Shown here piece by piece: positions 17,302 through 25,498 of a stretch of 64,000 bases of DNA. Positions within the stretch are counted from its first letter, which is position 1. Every line of letters begins with the position of its first letter. A program made the translations under genes and the position numbers. Source of the DNA: Paenalcaligenes sp050487225 (lineage in GTDB: Bacteria; Pseudomonadota; Gammaproteobacteria; Burkholderiales; Burkholderiaceae_B); the NCBI RefSeq assembly GCF_050487225.1, contig NZ_JBKQGY010000003.1:434001-498000 (forward strand), read 5' to 3'. The notes under the pieces are model-generated. The model saw only the letters and a program-made list of their open reading frames with translations. It was not told the origin of the DNA and searched no databases.

Positions 17302-19866
17302 ATGAATAAAACACTCATCATTGCTGAAAAACCCTCTGTTGCTTTGGATATTTCCAGAGCGTTAGGTGGGTTTACCCGTGAAGGGGACTACTTCGAAAGT
17401 GAACAATACGTACTCTCGTCCAGTATTGGTCACTTGCTGGGCTTAGTCGCGCCCAACGACCCTAAACGTGGCAAATGGAGTTTTACTCATCTGCCAGTTA
17501 TTCCTGAAAAGTTCGAGTTGGATGTAGCCGATAAGCGCTCGGCGGAACGACTCAAACTCTTGGTCAAACTGCTAAAACGTAAAGATGTAGACCGCATTAT
17601 CAATGCCTGTGATGCGGGGCGTGAGGGTGAACTGATCTTCCGCTACATTGTGCAATACGCGAAAGTAAACAAACCTATACAACGTTTGTGGTTACGCTCC
17701 ATGACTCAGGCCGCGATACGCGAAGCCTTTGAGAATCTGCGTGACGACGACGAAATGAAACCGCTTGAAGCCGCTGCCCGTGCCCGTGCCGAGGCAGACT
17801 GGCTAGTCGGTATCAATGGCACACGTGCCATGACGGCCTTCAACAGCAAAGACGGTGGCTTCTTTAAAACACCCGTAGGCCGTGTGCAAACCCCTACGTT
17901 GGCTATCGTGCATGCACGTGAAGAAGCCATTCGCAAATTCGTCTCCCGCGACTACTGGGAAGTACACGCCACGTTTGTGGCAGGTGCTGGCCTGTATAAC
18001 GGTAGATGGTTTGATCCCGAATTCAAGAAAGACGAAAAAGACCCAGAGAAGCGTGACTCACGTCTCTGGTCTGAAACAGCCGCCAAAACGATCGTAGTGG
18101 CTTGCGACGGCAAACCCGGCATTGTGAGTGAAGAGTCCAAACCTTCTACTCAGCAATCACCTGCTCTGTTTGACTTGACCACACTGCAACGTGAGGCTAA
18201 CTCTCGCTTTGGCTTCTCGGCAAAGACCACACTGGCGCTAGCTCAAACACTGTACGAACGCCATAAAGCGCTTACCTACCCACGTACTGACTCTCGCTAT
18301 CTGCCTGAAGACTACGTGGCCACTGTGAAAGACACCATGCGCGCGTTGGCTGACTCGCAAAGCTCTGCTAGCGCTTCGGTGCAGCCTTTTGCGCGCCAAG
18401 TGGTAGAACAGCAGTGGGTGAAACCTAGCCGCCGTGTCTTTGACAACAAAAAGGTTTCTGATCACTTTGCGATCATTCCTACGTTACAAGTGCCACGCGA
18501 GCTCAGCGATGCCGAGTTCAAAATCTACGAACTGGTCACACGACGCTTCTTGGCGATTTTCTTCCCAGCAGCCGAGTTCCGAGTCACCACACGTATTACT
18601 AAAGTCTCTGGCAACCACTTCAAGACCGAAGGTAAGGTACTGATCAACCCCGGTTGGTTGGCAATTTACGGTCGTGAAGCACAAGGCGAAGACGACAACC
18701 TCGTTGCTGTACAGCCTAACGAAGAAGTACTCACTGAAGACATTGAAGCGCGCGGCTTGGCCACTAAACCGCCTGCACGCTTTACTGAGGCTACCTTGCT
18801 GTCCGCCATGGAAGGCGCAGGCAAGCTGATTGACGACGAGTCCCTACGCGATGCCATGTCCGAGCGTGGTCTGGGTACGCCAGCCACTCGCGCCTCGATT
18901 ATTGAGGGCCTGCTGAACGAAGGTTACTTGCGCCGTGAAGGCCGCGAGCTGGTGCCTAGCGCCAAAGCCCGTCAGTTGATGACCCTGTTATCCGGGCTGG
19001 ATGTCAGCGAATTGACCTCACCTGAGCTCACGGGTGAGTGGGAATTCCGCCTCAAGCAAATAGAACAAGGCCAAGAAGGCCCCGAGGCCTTCCTGACCAA
19101 AATCGCGCAGATGACACAAATCATCGTGAAGCGCGCCAAAGAATACGAACGCGATACGGTGCCAGGTGATTACGCCACCTTGCAAACCCCCTGCCCTAAA
19201 TGTGGCAGCGTCGTGAAAGAGAACTACCGCCGTTTTGCTTGCACCAGTTGCGACTTCTCGTTCGGCAAGCACCCTAGCGGACGCACCTTTGAGTTGCCTG
19301 AAGTAGAAGAACTGCTACAAAAACGTGAAATTGGCCCGTTGACTGGCTTCATCAGCAAAATGGGTCGCCCTTTTGCCGCCATTCTGCGCATCACCGACGA
19401 GTTCAAGCTAGAGTTCGACTTTGGCCAGAACGACGAGGAAGACGAAGAAGAAGTCGACTTCTCTGACCAAACACCGGTAGGCGCTTGCCCTAAATGCCAA
19501 GCTAACGTGTTTGAGCACGGCATACGTTTTGTGTGCGAGAAAGCCGTAGGCCCTTCACAAACATGTGATTTCCGCAGCAACAAAGTCATTTTGCAGCAAG
19601 AAATCTCACGTGAACAAATGCACAAACTGCTCACAGACGGCAAAACTGATTTGCTGGATGGCTTTGTGTCCAACCGCACGAACCGCAAGTTCAAAGCCTT
19701 CCTGACACGCGACGCCAAAGGTGCCGTGAGCTTTGAATTCGAGCCTCGTCCTGGTAAAACCGCCGCGAAAAAATCCTCTGCTAAAAAGGCTGCCAAGAAG
19801 GCCGCCAAAAAAGCAGCGAAGAAAGTCGCCAAAAAAGCCGCTAAGAAAGTGGCCGCCAACGAATGA
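17302..19866 (+). CDS. topB: DNA topoisomerase III with Lys/Ala-rich tail
   Basis: An 854-aa type IA topoisomerase. It starts MNKTLIIAEKPSVALDI, a TOPRIM domain with the acidic block CDAGREGE. The active-site tyrosine is Tyr326 in TYPRTDSRYL. Two C-terminal zinc-ribbon-like modules have cysteines at 631, 634, 647, 650 and at 729, 732 and beyond. The last 36 residues are a repeated AKKAAKK-type tail like histone H1. ATG 17302 has GGAA 6 bases upstream; the longer frame to 17224 adds unrelated residues. It decatenates and relaxes single-stranded DNA regions. The following SET-domain gene begins inside its stop codon. Confidence 0.92.
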   Translation: MNKTLIIAEKPSVALDISRALGGFTREGDYFESEQYVLSSSIGHLLGLVAPNDPKRGKWSFTHLPVIPEKFELDVADKRSAERLKLLVKLLKRKDVDRIINACDAGREGELIFRYIVQYAKVNKPIQRLWLRSMTQAAIREAFENLRDDDEMKPLEAAARARAEADWLVGINGTRAMTAFNSKDGGFFKTPVGRVQTPTLAIVHAREEAIRKFVSRDYWEVHATFVAGAGLYNGRWFDPEFKKDEKDPEKRDSRLWSETAAKTIVVACDGKPGIVSEESKPSTQQSPALFDLTTLQREANSRFGFSAKTTLALAQTLYERHKALTYPRTDSRYLPEDYVATVKDTMRALADSQSSASASVQPFARQVVEQQWVKPSRRVFDNKKVSDHFAIIPTLQVPRELSDAEFKIYELVTRRFLAIFFPAAEFRVTTRITKVSGNHFKTEGKVLINPGWLAIYGREAQGEDDNLVAVQPNEEVLTEDIEARGLATKPPARFTEATLLSAMEGAGKLIDDESLRDAMSERGLGTPATRASIIEGLLNEGYLRREGRELVPSAKARQLMTLLSGLDVSELTSPELTGEWEFRLKQIEQGQEGPEAFLTKIAQMTQIIVKRAKEYERDTVPGDYATLQTPCPKCGSVVKENYRRFACTSCDFSFGKHPSGRTFELPEVEELLQKREIGPLTGFISKMGRPFAAILRITDEFKLEFDFGQNDEEDEEEVDFSDQTPVGACPKCQANVFEHGIRFVCEKAVGPSQTCDFRSNKVILQQEISREQMHKLLTDGKTDLLDGFVSNRTNRKFKAFLTRDAKGAVSFEFEPRPGKTAAKKSSAKKAAKKAAKKAAKKVAKKAAKKVAANE

Positions 19867-20474
19867 TCATGTCGATCCTTGAGCCTTGGCACTATGTAAA
19901 GCCCTCGTCCTTACACGGGACGGGGGTTTTTGCTGCGCGTGATATTCCTGCTGGCACCAGCATTATGGAATACGAAGGCAAGCACATTAGTAGCCAAGAA
20001 GCTGATGAAATGGAGCCATCAGACCCTAACAACCCCTTTCATACCTTCTTCTTCTCGCTATCTTGCGGCAAGATCATAGACGGTGGTGATGGAGGTAACG
20101 AGTCGCGCTTCATCAATCACTCCTGCGCCCCCAACTGCGAAGGGCACGAAAACAGCGCGGGCACCCGTGTGTTTATCGTCGCCTTGCGAGACATCGCCAA
20201 AGACGAAGAGCTGCTGTATGACTATGCCCTTGTCATTGACGACGACATCACGCCTACACTGCGAAAACAGTACCAGTGCTTATGCAATGCCCCCAATTGT
20301 CGGGGCACGATGCTGGCTTTGCCCGACCCTAAAGACAAGCCTAAAACCACCAAATCGGCATTGCACAAAAAGCTGAAAAAGATTCGCCGCGAGCAAAAGA
20401 AACTACGCAAGCACATGCGTCAGTTGAATAAAAAACTAGACCGAATCCTCCAACATACAGAAGATCCGGTCTAG
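19863..20474 (+). CDS. SET-domain protein lysine methyltransferase
   Basis: A 203-aa bacterial SET protein. Motifs in order: GTGVFA (19-24, AdoMet binding), the RFINHSCAPNC signature (82-92), ELLYDY (116-121, with the catalytic Tyr), and a post-SET cysteine cluster CLCNAPNCRG (139-148). Together they indicate an active S-adenosylmethionine-dependent lysine methyltransferase. The C-terminus (157-193) is rich in Lys and Arg and probably helical, and could bind nucleic acid. The start ATG 19863 overlaps the topB stop (ATGA), so it is translationally coupled; ATG 19869 is an alternative. Substrate unknown; the Lys-rich tail of TopB or a histone-H1-like protein is an attractive guess. Confidence 0.85.
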   Translation: MIMSILEPWHYVKPSSLHGTGVFAARDIPAGTSIMEYEGKHISSQEADEMEPSDPNNPFHTFFFSLSCGKIIDGGDGGNESRFINHSCAPNCEGHENSAGTRVFIVALRDIAKDEELLYDYALVIDDDITPTLRKQYQCLCNAPNCRGTMLALPDPKDKPKTTKSALHKKLKKIRREQKKLRKHMRQLNKKLDRILQHTEDPV

Positions 20475-20517
20475 TGGTAGCAAGGCGGTTAGTTTTTTAT
20501 TTATCGCACCATTCCTC

Positions 20518-21252
20518 TTACAGAATCTGACTGAGGAATGTTTGGGTTTTGGGGTGCTGTGGGTTATCAAAAAAGCGTTGTGGCTCGGCTTCTTCCAGAA
20601 TTTGCCCATCAGCCATAAAAATCACTTTATCTGCAACGCTGCGCGCAAAGCCCATTTCATGAGTCACACACAGCATGGTCATGCCGTCTTCGGCTAAACC
20701 AATCATCGTGTCCAATACCTCTTTCACCATCTCTGGATCTAATGCAGAGGTAGGCTCATCAAACAACATGACTTTGGGGCTCATACACAGTGCTCTGGCA
20801 ATTGCTACACGCTGTTGCTGACCGCCCGATAGCTGGCTGGGGTATTTATGCGCATGGGCTTTAATACGCACGCGATCTAAGTACTTCAAAGCAATGGCTT
20901 CAGCATCAGTTTTAGACATTTTGCGCGCCCGCATCGGTGCCAACATGCAGTTTTCTAGTACCGTTTTGTGGGGGAACAGGTTGAACTGCTGAAACACCAT
21001 ACCCACCTCACGACGAATCGCCTGCACGTGGGCTGGGTTCTGGTCTAACACCATACCATCCACAACGATCTCACCCGATTTAATGGGTTCTAGCGCATTG
21101 ATGCAACGTATCAACGTGGACTTTCCCGATCCCGATGGTCCACAGATAACGATTTTCTCACCCGGCTGAACTTCCAGATTAATGTCTACCAGTGCATGGT
21201 ACTCGCCATACCACTTGTCGACATTGCGCATGGTAATAATAGGTTTAGACAT
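20518..21252 (-). CDS. Amino-acid ABC transporter ATP-binding protein, GlnQ type
   Basis: A 244-aa ATPase: Walker A GPSGSGKS (38-45), Q-loop MVFQQFNLFPHKTVLEN, signature LSGGQQQRVAIARAL, Walker B VMLFDEPTSALDPE, H-loop CVTHEMGFA. The pattern is that of GlnQ/GltL/HisP amino-acid importers. It is the last gene of a four-gene minus-strand operon (binding protein, two permeases, ATPase), separated from the second permease gene by 63 bases. The amino acid carried is unknown. Confidence 0.88.
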   Translation of the reverse strand: MSKPIITMRNVDKWYGEYHALVDINLEVQPGEKIVICGPSGSGKSTLIRCINALEPIKSGEIVVDGMVLDQNPAHVQAIRREVGMVFQQFNLFPHKTVLENCMLAPMRARKMSKTDAEAIALKYLDRVRIKAHAHKYPSQLSGGQQQRVAIARALCMSPKVMLFDEPTSALDPEMVKEVLDTMIGLAEDGMTMLCVTHEMGFARSVADKVIFMADGQILEEAEPQRFFDNPQHPKTQTFLSQIL

Positions 21253-21315
21253 GACTCACTTCTACTCAATATTCATGATCAGAACAACGCACGGCGTAAT
21301 GACGTGGCCCTAGGC

Positions 21316-21960
21316 TTAGCTGACTTTCAGCTTGCGCTCCAAACGGCTGGCATACAGTGATAACGGCCAACACAGAATGAAGTAAATCAAGGCAACCAGA
21401 CCAAACACAATCATGGGCTGGAAGGTCGCGTTATTCACAATTTGTCCTGCACGGGTTAACTCGGTAAACCCGATAATTGCCGTCAACGATGTAGCCTTGA
21501 TGATCTGCACCAAGTAGCCAACAGTAGGTGGAATAGCAATTTTTAGCGCTTGCGGTAAGACCACGTCGCGCATCTTTTGGGCGTAGCTTAAACCCAGCGC
21601 TTCAGCCGCCTCGCTTTGCCCTTGCGGAACAGCCTGTATACAACCACGCCAAATTTCTGCCAAAAACGCGGCACTATTCAAAATCAACGCAATGGCTGCG
21701 GCATACCACACCCCAATTTCCAACCCAAGCACCGGTAAACCAAAGAACACCAAGAACAACTGCAACAGCAAAGGAGTACCGCGGAAAAACTCGATAAATA
21801 CCCTCATGGATTGGCTCAGCCAACAGCGCTCTGACACCCTACCCAACGCCACGGCCAGCCCTAATATCCCACCCCCTATAAACGCGATGAGAGATAGCCA
21901 GATCGTCCATTGCGCGGCCTGGACAATAAACCAGAAATCTTCTATTCCAAATGTACGCAT
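21316..21960 (-). CDS. Amino-acid ABC transporter permease (second)
   Basis: A 214-aa HisM/GlnP-type permease with about five membrane segments and the ATPase-contact block EAAEALGLSYAQKMRDVVLPQAL. Its ATG shares one base with the stop of the first permease gene (TAATG), so translation is coupled. With its partner it forms the membrane channel for the importer. Confidence 0.87.
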   Translation of the reverse strand: MRTFGIEDFWFIVQAAQWTIWLSLIAFIGGGILGLAVALGRVSERCWLSQSMRVFIEFFRGTPLLLQLFLVFFGLPVLGLEIGVWYAAAIALILNSAAFLAEIWRGCIQAVPQGQSEAAEALGLSYAQKMRDVVLPQALKIAIPPTVGYLVQIIKATSLTAIIGFTELTRAGQIVNNATFQPMIVFGLVALIYFILCWPLSLYASRLERKLKVS

Positions 21961-22631
21961 TATTTACGGTCCGGATAGTCAAGCAGGTACTTGTAAATGA
22001 TGGAAAACAAGCCTGAAAACAGTAAGGTCAGCAGCAAATAAATCACTGTTACTGTGATGTAGATCTCAAAGCTGCGGAAGGTTAACGACTGCAGCCCTGT
22101 TGCCACCGACGTTAAGTCATCGGCAGAAATTACCGACACCACACTAGAGGCCAACATCAAGTAAATAAACTGGCTGGTCAACGCTGGATAAATCGCTTTT
22201 AAAGCAGGACGCAAAATAATGTGTAAAAACACTTCTACGCCCGACAAACTCAGCGCCCTGCCTGCTTCAACTTGGCCCTTGGGAATAGACTCAATCCCCG
22301 CACGCACAATCTCACTGGCATAAGCACCCAAGTTCACGGTCATGGCCACCAACGCTGCCGTATGCGCACTCCACTTCACGCCCACAGAGGGTAGAGCAAA
22401 GAAAAATACAAACAGCTGAATGATGAAAGGTGTATTGCGAATAACCTCAATGTAGGCATTCACCAAGAAACGCAGAAACGCATTGCCGTTAATTTTGATA
22501 CTGGCGCAAATCACCGCCACGATCAGCCCAAAAAACATAGACAATGCTGACAGCTGAATAGTGACCCATGTCCCTTTTAGTAGCAGCGGCCACGCTTCCA
22601 GAACAGGATCAAACTGAAAAACGTAATTCAT
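21960..22631 (-). CDS. Amino-acid ABC transporter permease (first)
   Basis: A 223-aa permease of the same class, with the conserved contact block EAGRALSLSGVEVFLHIILRPAL. The segment PSVGVKWSAHTAALVAMTV is the usual membrane-entry region. It lies 59 bases after the binding-protein gene and forms a heterodimer with the 214-aa permease. Confidence 0.87.
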   Translation of the reverse strand: MNYVFQFDPVLEAWPLLLKGTWVTIQLSALSMFFGLIVAVICASIKINGNAFLRFLVNAYIEVIRNTPFIIQLFVFFFALPSVGVKWSAHTAALVAMTVNLGAYASEIVRAGIESIPKGQVEAGRALSLSGVEVFLHIILRPALKAIYPALTSQFIYLMLASSVVSVISADDLTSVATGLQSLTFRSFEIYITVTVIYLLLTLLFSGLFSIIYKYLLDYPDRK

Positions 22632-22690
22632 AGCAACTTCCAGACACTGGCGAAGGGGTTACCCCGCTTCGCCAAGCGCTTAGCAATACA

Positions 22691-23491
22691 TTAATTTGAT
22701 GCAGCGTGTACAGAGGCGGGCAAGGGAGTACCCAACCATTTCTCAAACGCTTTATCCAACGAACCATCGGCCAGTTTCTCTTTCAAGAAGGCATTCACAG
22801 CTGCTTCCAGCTCTGGACGATCTTTTTGCATGGTTACACCCATGACCTGCTCGTTAATCACGTAACGGACTTCAAATTTTCCTGGGTGACGTTTTTGCAC
22901 TTCTGAAGCAATCACTGTCGATGTACCCGCCAAATCTACTTGACCTACGATCATGGCTTGCAAAGCAGACGCATCATCATCAAAACGGCGGATATCAGTG
23001 CCTTCAGGGGCAATTTTCATCACACCAATGTCGGTAGTACTGGCGCGTGGCACACCAATTTTGTATTTAGTGAAATCAGCCGGGCTATCTACCACGATGT
23101 CCGCTGGCCCCAACAACACCATACTGGCTGCAGAGTATGGGTTTGAGAATTGCACCTGCTCTTGACGCTCAGGAGTAATCGCCAACGATGCCACTAATAC
23201 ATCGGCTTTGTCGGTCAGCAAGTAGGGAATGCGGTTTGGGCCTGTAGTAATCACTGGCTCCACTTTCACACCCAAGTAATCTGCCAGCATTTGTGCCACT
23301 TCAGCATCATAGCCATCGGGCTTATTACCCGCACCGGAACTCGCGTACGGAGGGAAATCCAACATCAAACCAATTTTGATTGTGCCTCGGTCTTTAATGC
23401 GTTGCAGGCTTTGGTCTTCCTGCGCATGCGCCGTTCCAGTTAGGCCAATCATTAACGAAATACCCAGTGCTACACATACTTTTTTCAACAT
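22691..23491 (-). CDS. Amino-acid ABC transporter substrate-binding protein
   Basis: A 266-aa periplasmic protein, ATG at 23491, with GGAG 6 bases upstream; a GTG at 23503 is less likely. A Sec signal peptide covers about 1-23 (ending AHA). The mature protein begins QRIKDRGTIKIGLMLDFPP and contains the family-3 blocks GYDAEVAQMLADYLGVK and ADVLVASLAITPER, where the Arg after the last motif normally binds the ligand carboxylate. It opens an importer operon whose expression is probably controlled by the divergent IclR-type regulator. Confidence 0.87.
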   Translation of the reverse strand: MLKKVCVALGISLMIGLTGTAHAQEDQSLQRIKDRGTIKIGLMLDFPPYASSGAGNKPDGYDAEVAQMLADYLGVKVEPVITTGPNRIPYLLTDKADVLVASLAITPERQEQVQFSNPYSAASMVLLGPADIVVDSPADFTKYKIGVPRASTTDIGVMKIAPEGTDIRRFDDDASALQAMIVGQVDLAGTSTVIASEVQKRHPGKFEVRYVINEQVMGVTMQKDRPELEAAVNAFLKEKLADGSLDKAFEKWLGTPLPASVHAASN

Positions 23492-23592
23492 TGTCTTCTC
23501 CACAGTCCGTAAGAGGTATTACTTCATTTTCTGCATCCCACATGTCTGTAGGATGCATTGACGAAACGGCTATAGGCATAGTAATTTCATCA

Positions 23593-23743
23593 ACGAAAAA
23601 ACTTTTTGTATGTAATTTTTTTGATGCAGACTATCAAAAAAAAAATTCGTGATCTACACCGCATGGCTAGGTAAAACCCTATCTTTTGAGATTCAGAGCA
23701 TAATCCCGAGGTTTTCCTCTCACATACGAAAAAAACTTTTTAT
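23593..23743. repeat. Two near-identical A-tract/T-tract elements in a divergent promoter region
   Basis: The element ACGAAAAAACTTTTTGT (23593-23609) recurs as ACGAAAAAAACTTTTTAT (23726-23743), 133 bases apart, one on each side of the region between the importer operon and the IclR gene. An A10 run (23636-23645) lies between. These could be operator copies, UP-like elements or curved DNA. Confidence 0.5.
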
Positions 23744-23765
23744 TGATAAAAAATACAAGAACAAC

Positions 23766-24581
23766 ATGAGCCAATCCTCGACTACCCACGACTACAGCAC
23801 CACCCAACGCTATCAAGCTCCTGCGTTGGATAAAGGACTGGATATACTGGAAGTGCTTAGCCAAACCCCGCACGGCTATACGTTGAGCGAACTAAGCCAA
23901 GCTCTGAACCGAGGCGTGAATGAAATTTTTAGAATGGTCAGTACACTGCATCAACGTGGCTACATACAAATCAACGAAAGCGACCGCTATATCCTGACGC
24001 TGAAATTATTCGAGCTCTCGCACCAACAAGAGCCCGCAAAAAGCCTAATCAAAGAAGCCCTGCCCTTATTGGCAGAGCTGGCTGAGCGCAGCATGCAATC
24101 GTGTCACCTAGCGCTATACCAAAATGGTAGAGTGATCATCGTGGCGCAACAAGACAGCCCTGAACGCTGGTCATTTGGGTTAAAAATGGGGGCGCTGATA
24201 GGTCTGACCGATACCTCCTCGGGTCATGTACTGTTGGCCTTTGCCGATGAAGTTACACGGGTACGCATGCTGAATCATCACATACGCATTGATGGTGAGA
24301 ACCAAATGGATCCGGGTCAGCTGTTTGATTTACTACACACCATACGCCAGCAAGGCTATGCCACCATGCCTAGTGCTCAAATTGATGGTGTAACCAACAT
24401 TGCCATGCCAGTATTAGGCTTAGAAAACAAAGTCTTAGCCGCTATTAATGTGCCCCACGTGTCTCGCATTGATGGCCTACGACGCCCTGATGCACAACAA
24501 ATTGCCAGCATTTTGTCTGATGTCAGTCTGCGCCTATCGCATCGTATGGGCTATAGTGGCCCCCATTGTTACACTCCCTGA
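23766..24581 (+). CDS. IclR-family transcriptional regulator
   Basis: A 271-aa regulator from ATG 23766; a GTG at 23649 would add 39 residues without family similarity. The N-terminal winged helix has LDKGLDILEVLSQTPHGYTLSELSQAL, and the C-terminal IclR effector domain has SCHLALYQNGRVIIVAQQDSP and GHVLLAFA. It is divergent from the amino-acid importer, which it probably controls, and is followed 8 bases later by a carrier gene, so it is likely co-transcribed with that gene. Confidence 0.87.
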   Translation: MSQSSTTHDYSTTQRYQAPALDKGLDILEVLSQTPHGYTLSELSQALNRGVNEIFRMVSTLHQRGYIQINESDRYILTLKLFELSHQQEPAKSLIKEALPLLAELAERSMQSCHLALYQNGRVIIVAQQDSPERWSFGLKMGALIGLTDTSSGHVLLAFADEVTRVRMLNHHIRIDGENQMDPGQLFDLLHTIRQQGYATMPSAQIDGVTNIAMPVLGLENKVLAAINVPHVSRIDGLRRPDAQQIASILSDVSLRLSHRMGYSGPHCYTP

Positions 24582-24589
24582 GCAGTGCT

Positions 24590-25498
24590 ATGCCTGATGT
24601 TTTTTCGTTGTATGTATCCGCACTTAGTTCTATTGCCCCCTTGGTTATGTGTGGTGGTATAGGGTTTATGTGGGGTAAAAGTACGCTCAGATTCGACATT
24701 GCTTTTATCTCCACACTGGTCACACTAGTGGGCGTACCCGCGTTGATTTTCCATACGCTTTACACCACAGCAATTGACACTGAAGCCTTGCTGGATATTG
24801 GCTTGTCTACCGTTGTAGCGCTGGTGGTAACCGCCATACTGTGTGCTGCCACCCTTAAAGCTTTTAAGATGTCTGTGCGGGCAAATATGCAGTTGGTCAC
24901 CTTTCCTAACTCGGGAAATTTAGGTCTGCCACTGTCTACACTGGCCTTTGGCCCCATAGGCTTGTCTGCTGCTTTGGTCTTTTTTGCGATTTGCACCTTC
25001 CTACACAACACAGTAGGCGTGCGTACCCTCACTGACAAACAAAGCGGCAGCAAAAGCACACAATTCATTGTGATCGGTGCAGCGCTAATCGCCATCCTTG
25101 CTAAAAGTTTGTCTGTTCCAGTACCTGAATGGACATTAGATGGCTTAGGCCTAATAGGCAGTATTACTGTCCCGCTGATGCTGTTTAGCTTGGGTTATTC
25201 ACTGGCCAATATTTCGTCAGAAGGCATGCAAAGTGGCAGTTTTATGGCTGTCTTGCGTTTGGCTGCAGGCTGCATAGGCGCTGTGCTCGCCTGCTGGTTA
25301 CTGGGTACGCCGGGCTTACTGGCCGCCATTATTATTCTGCAAATGACGATGCCCTGCGCCGTACTGAGCTACATGTATGTGTCGCACTTCCAGCCCGACC
25401 AAAAACACATCGCGGCCAGTGCGGTACTGGTGTCTACGGTAATTTTCTTGCTGGCCTCACCGCTCTTTATTGCCGCCTTGCAGCACTTCTACCTTTAA
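24590..25498 (+). CDS. AEC-family (auxin efflux carrier type) transporter
   Basis: A 302-aa inner-membrane protein with about ten membrane segments arranged in two halves. The first half ends with TFPNSGNLGLPLSTLAFG, the AEC family signature. Bacterial members move organic acids such as malate or malonate, or amino acids. ATG 24590 is 8 bases after the IclR stop. Its stop codon overlaps that of the convergent gamma-glutamyltransferase gene by 4 bases. Confidence 0.85.
   Translation: MPDVFSLYVSALSSIAPLVMCGGIGFMWGKSTLRFDIAFISTLVTLVGVPALIFHTLYTTAIDTEALLDIGLSTVVALVVTAILCAATLKAFKMSVRANMQLVTFPNSGNLGLPLSTLAFGPIGLSAALVFFAICTFLHNTVGVRTLTDKQSGSKSTQFIVIGAALIAILAKSLSVPVPEWTLDGLGLIGSITVPLMLFSLGYSLANISSEGMQSGSFMAVLRLAAGCIGAVLACWLLGTPGLLAAIIILQMTMPCAVLSYMYVSHFQPDQKHIAASAVLVSTVIFLLASPLFIAALQHFYL

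Noticed and set aside
19224..19892. 222-codon minus-strand frame over the 3' end of topB
   Set aside because: The sequence is low complexity (Phe/Ala runs) because it is the reverse of the AKKAAKK repeat, with no Shine-Dalgarno. Shadow frame.
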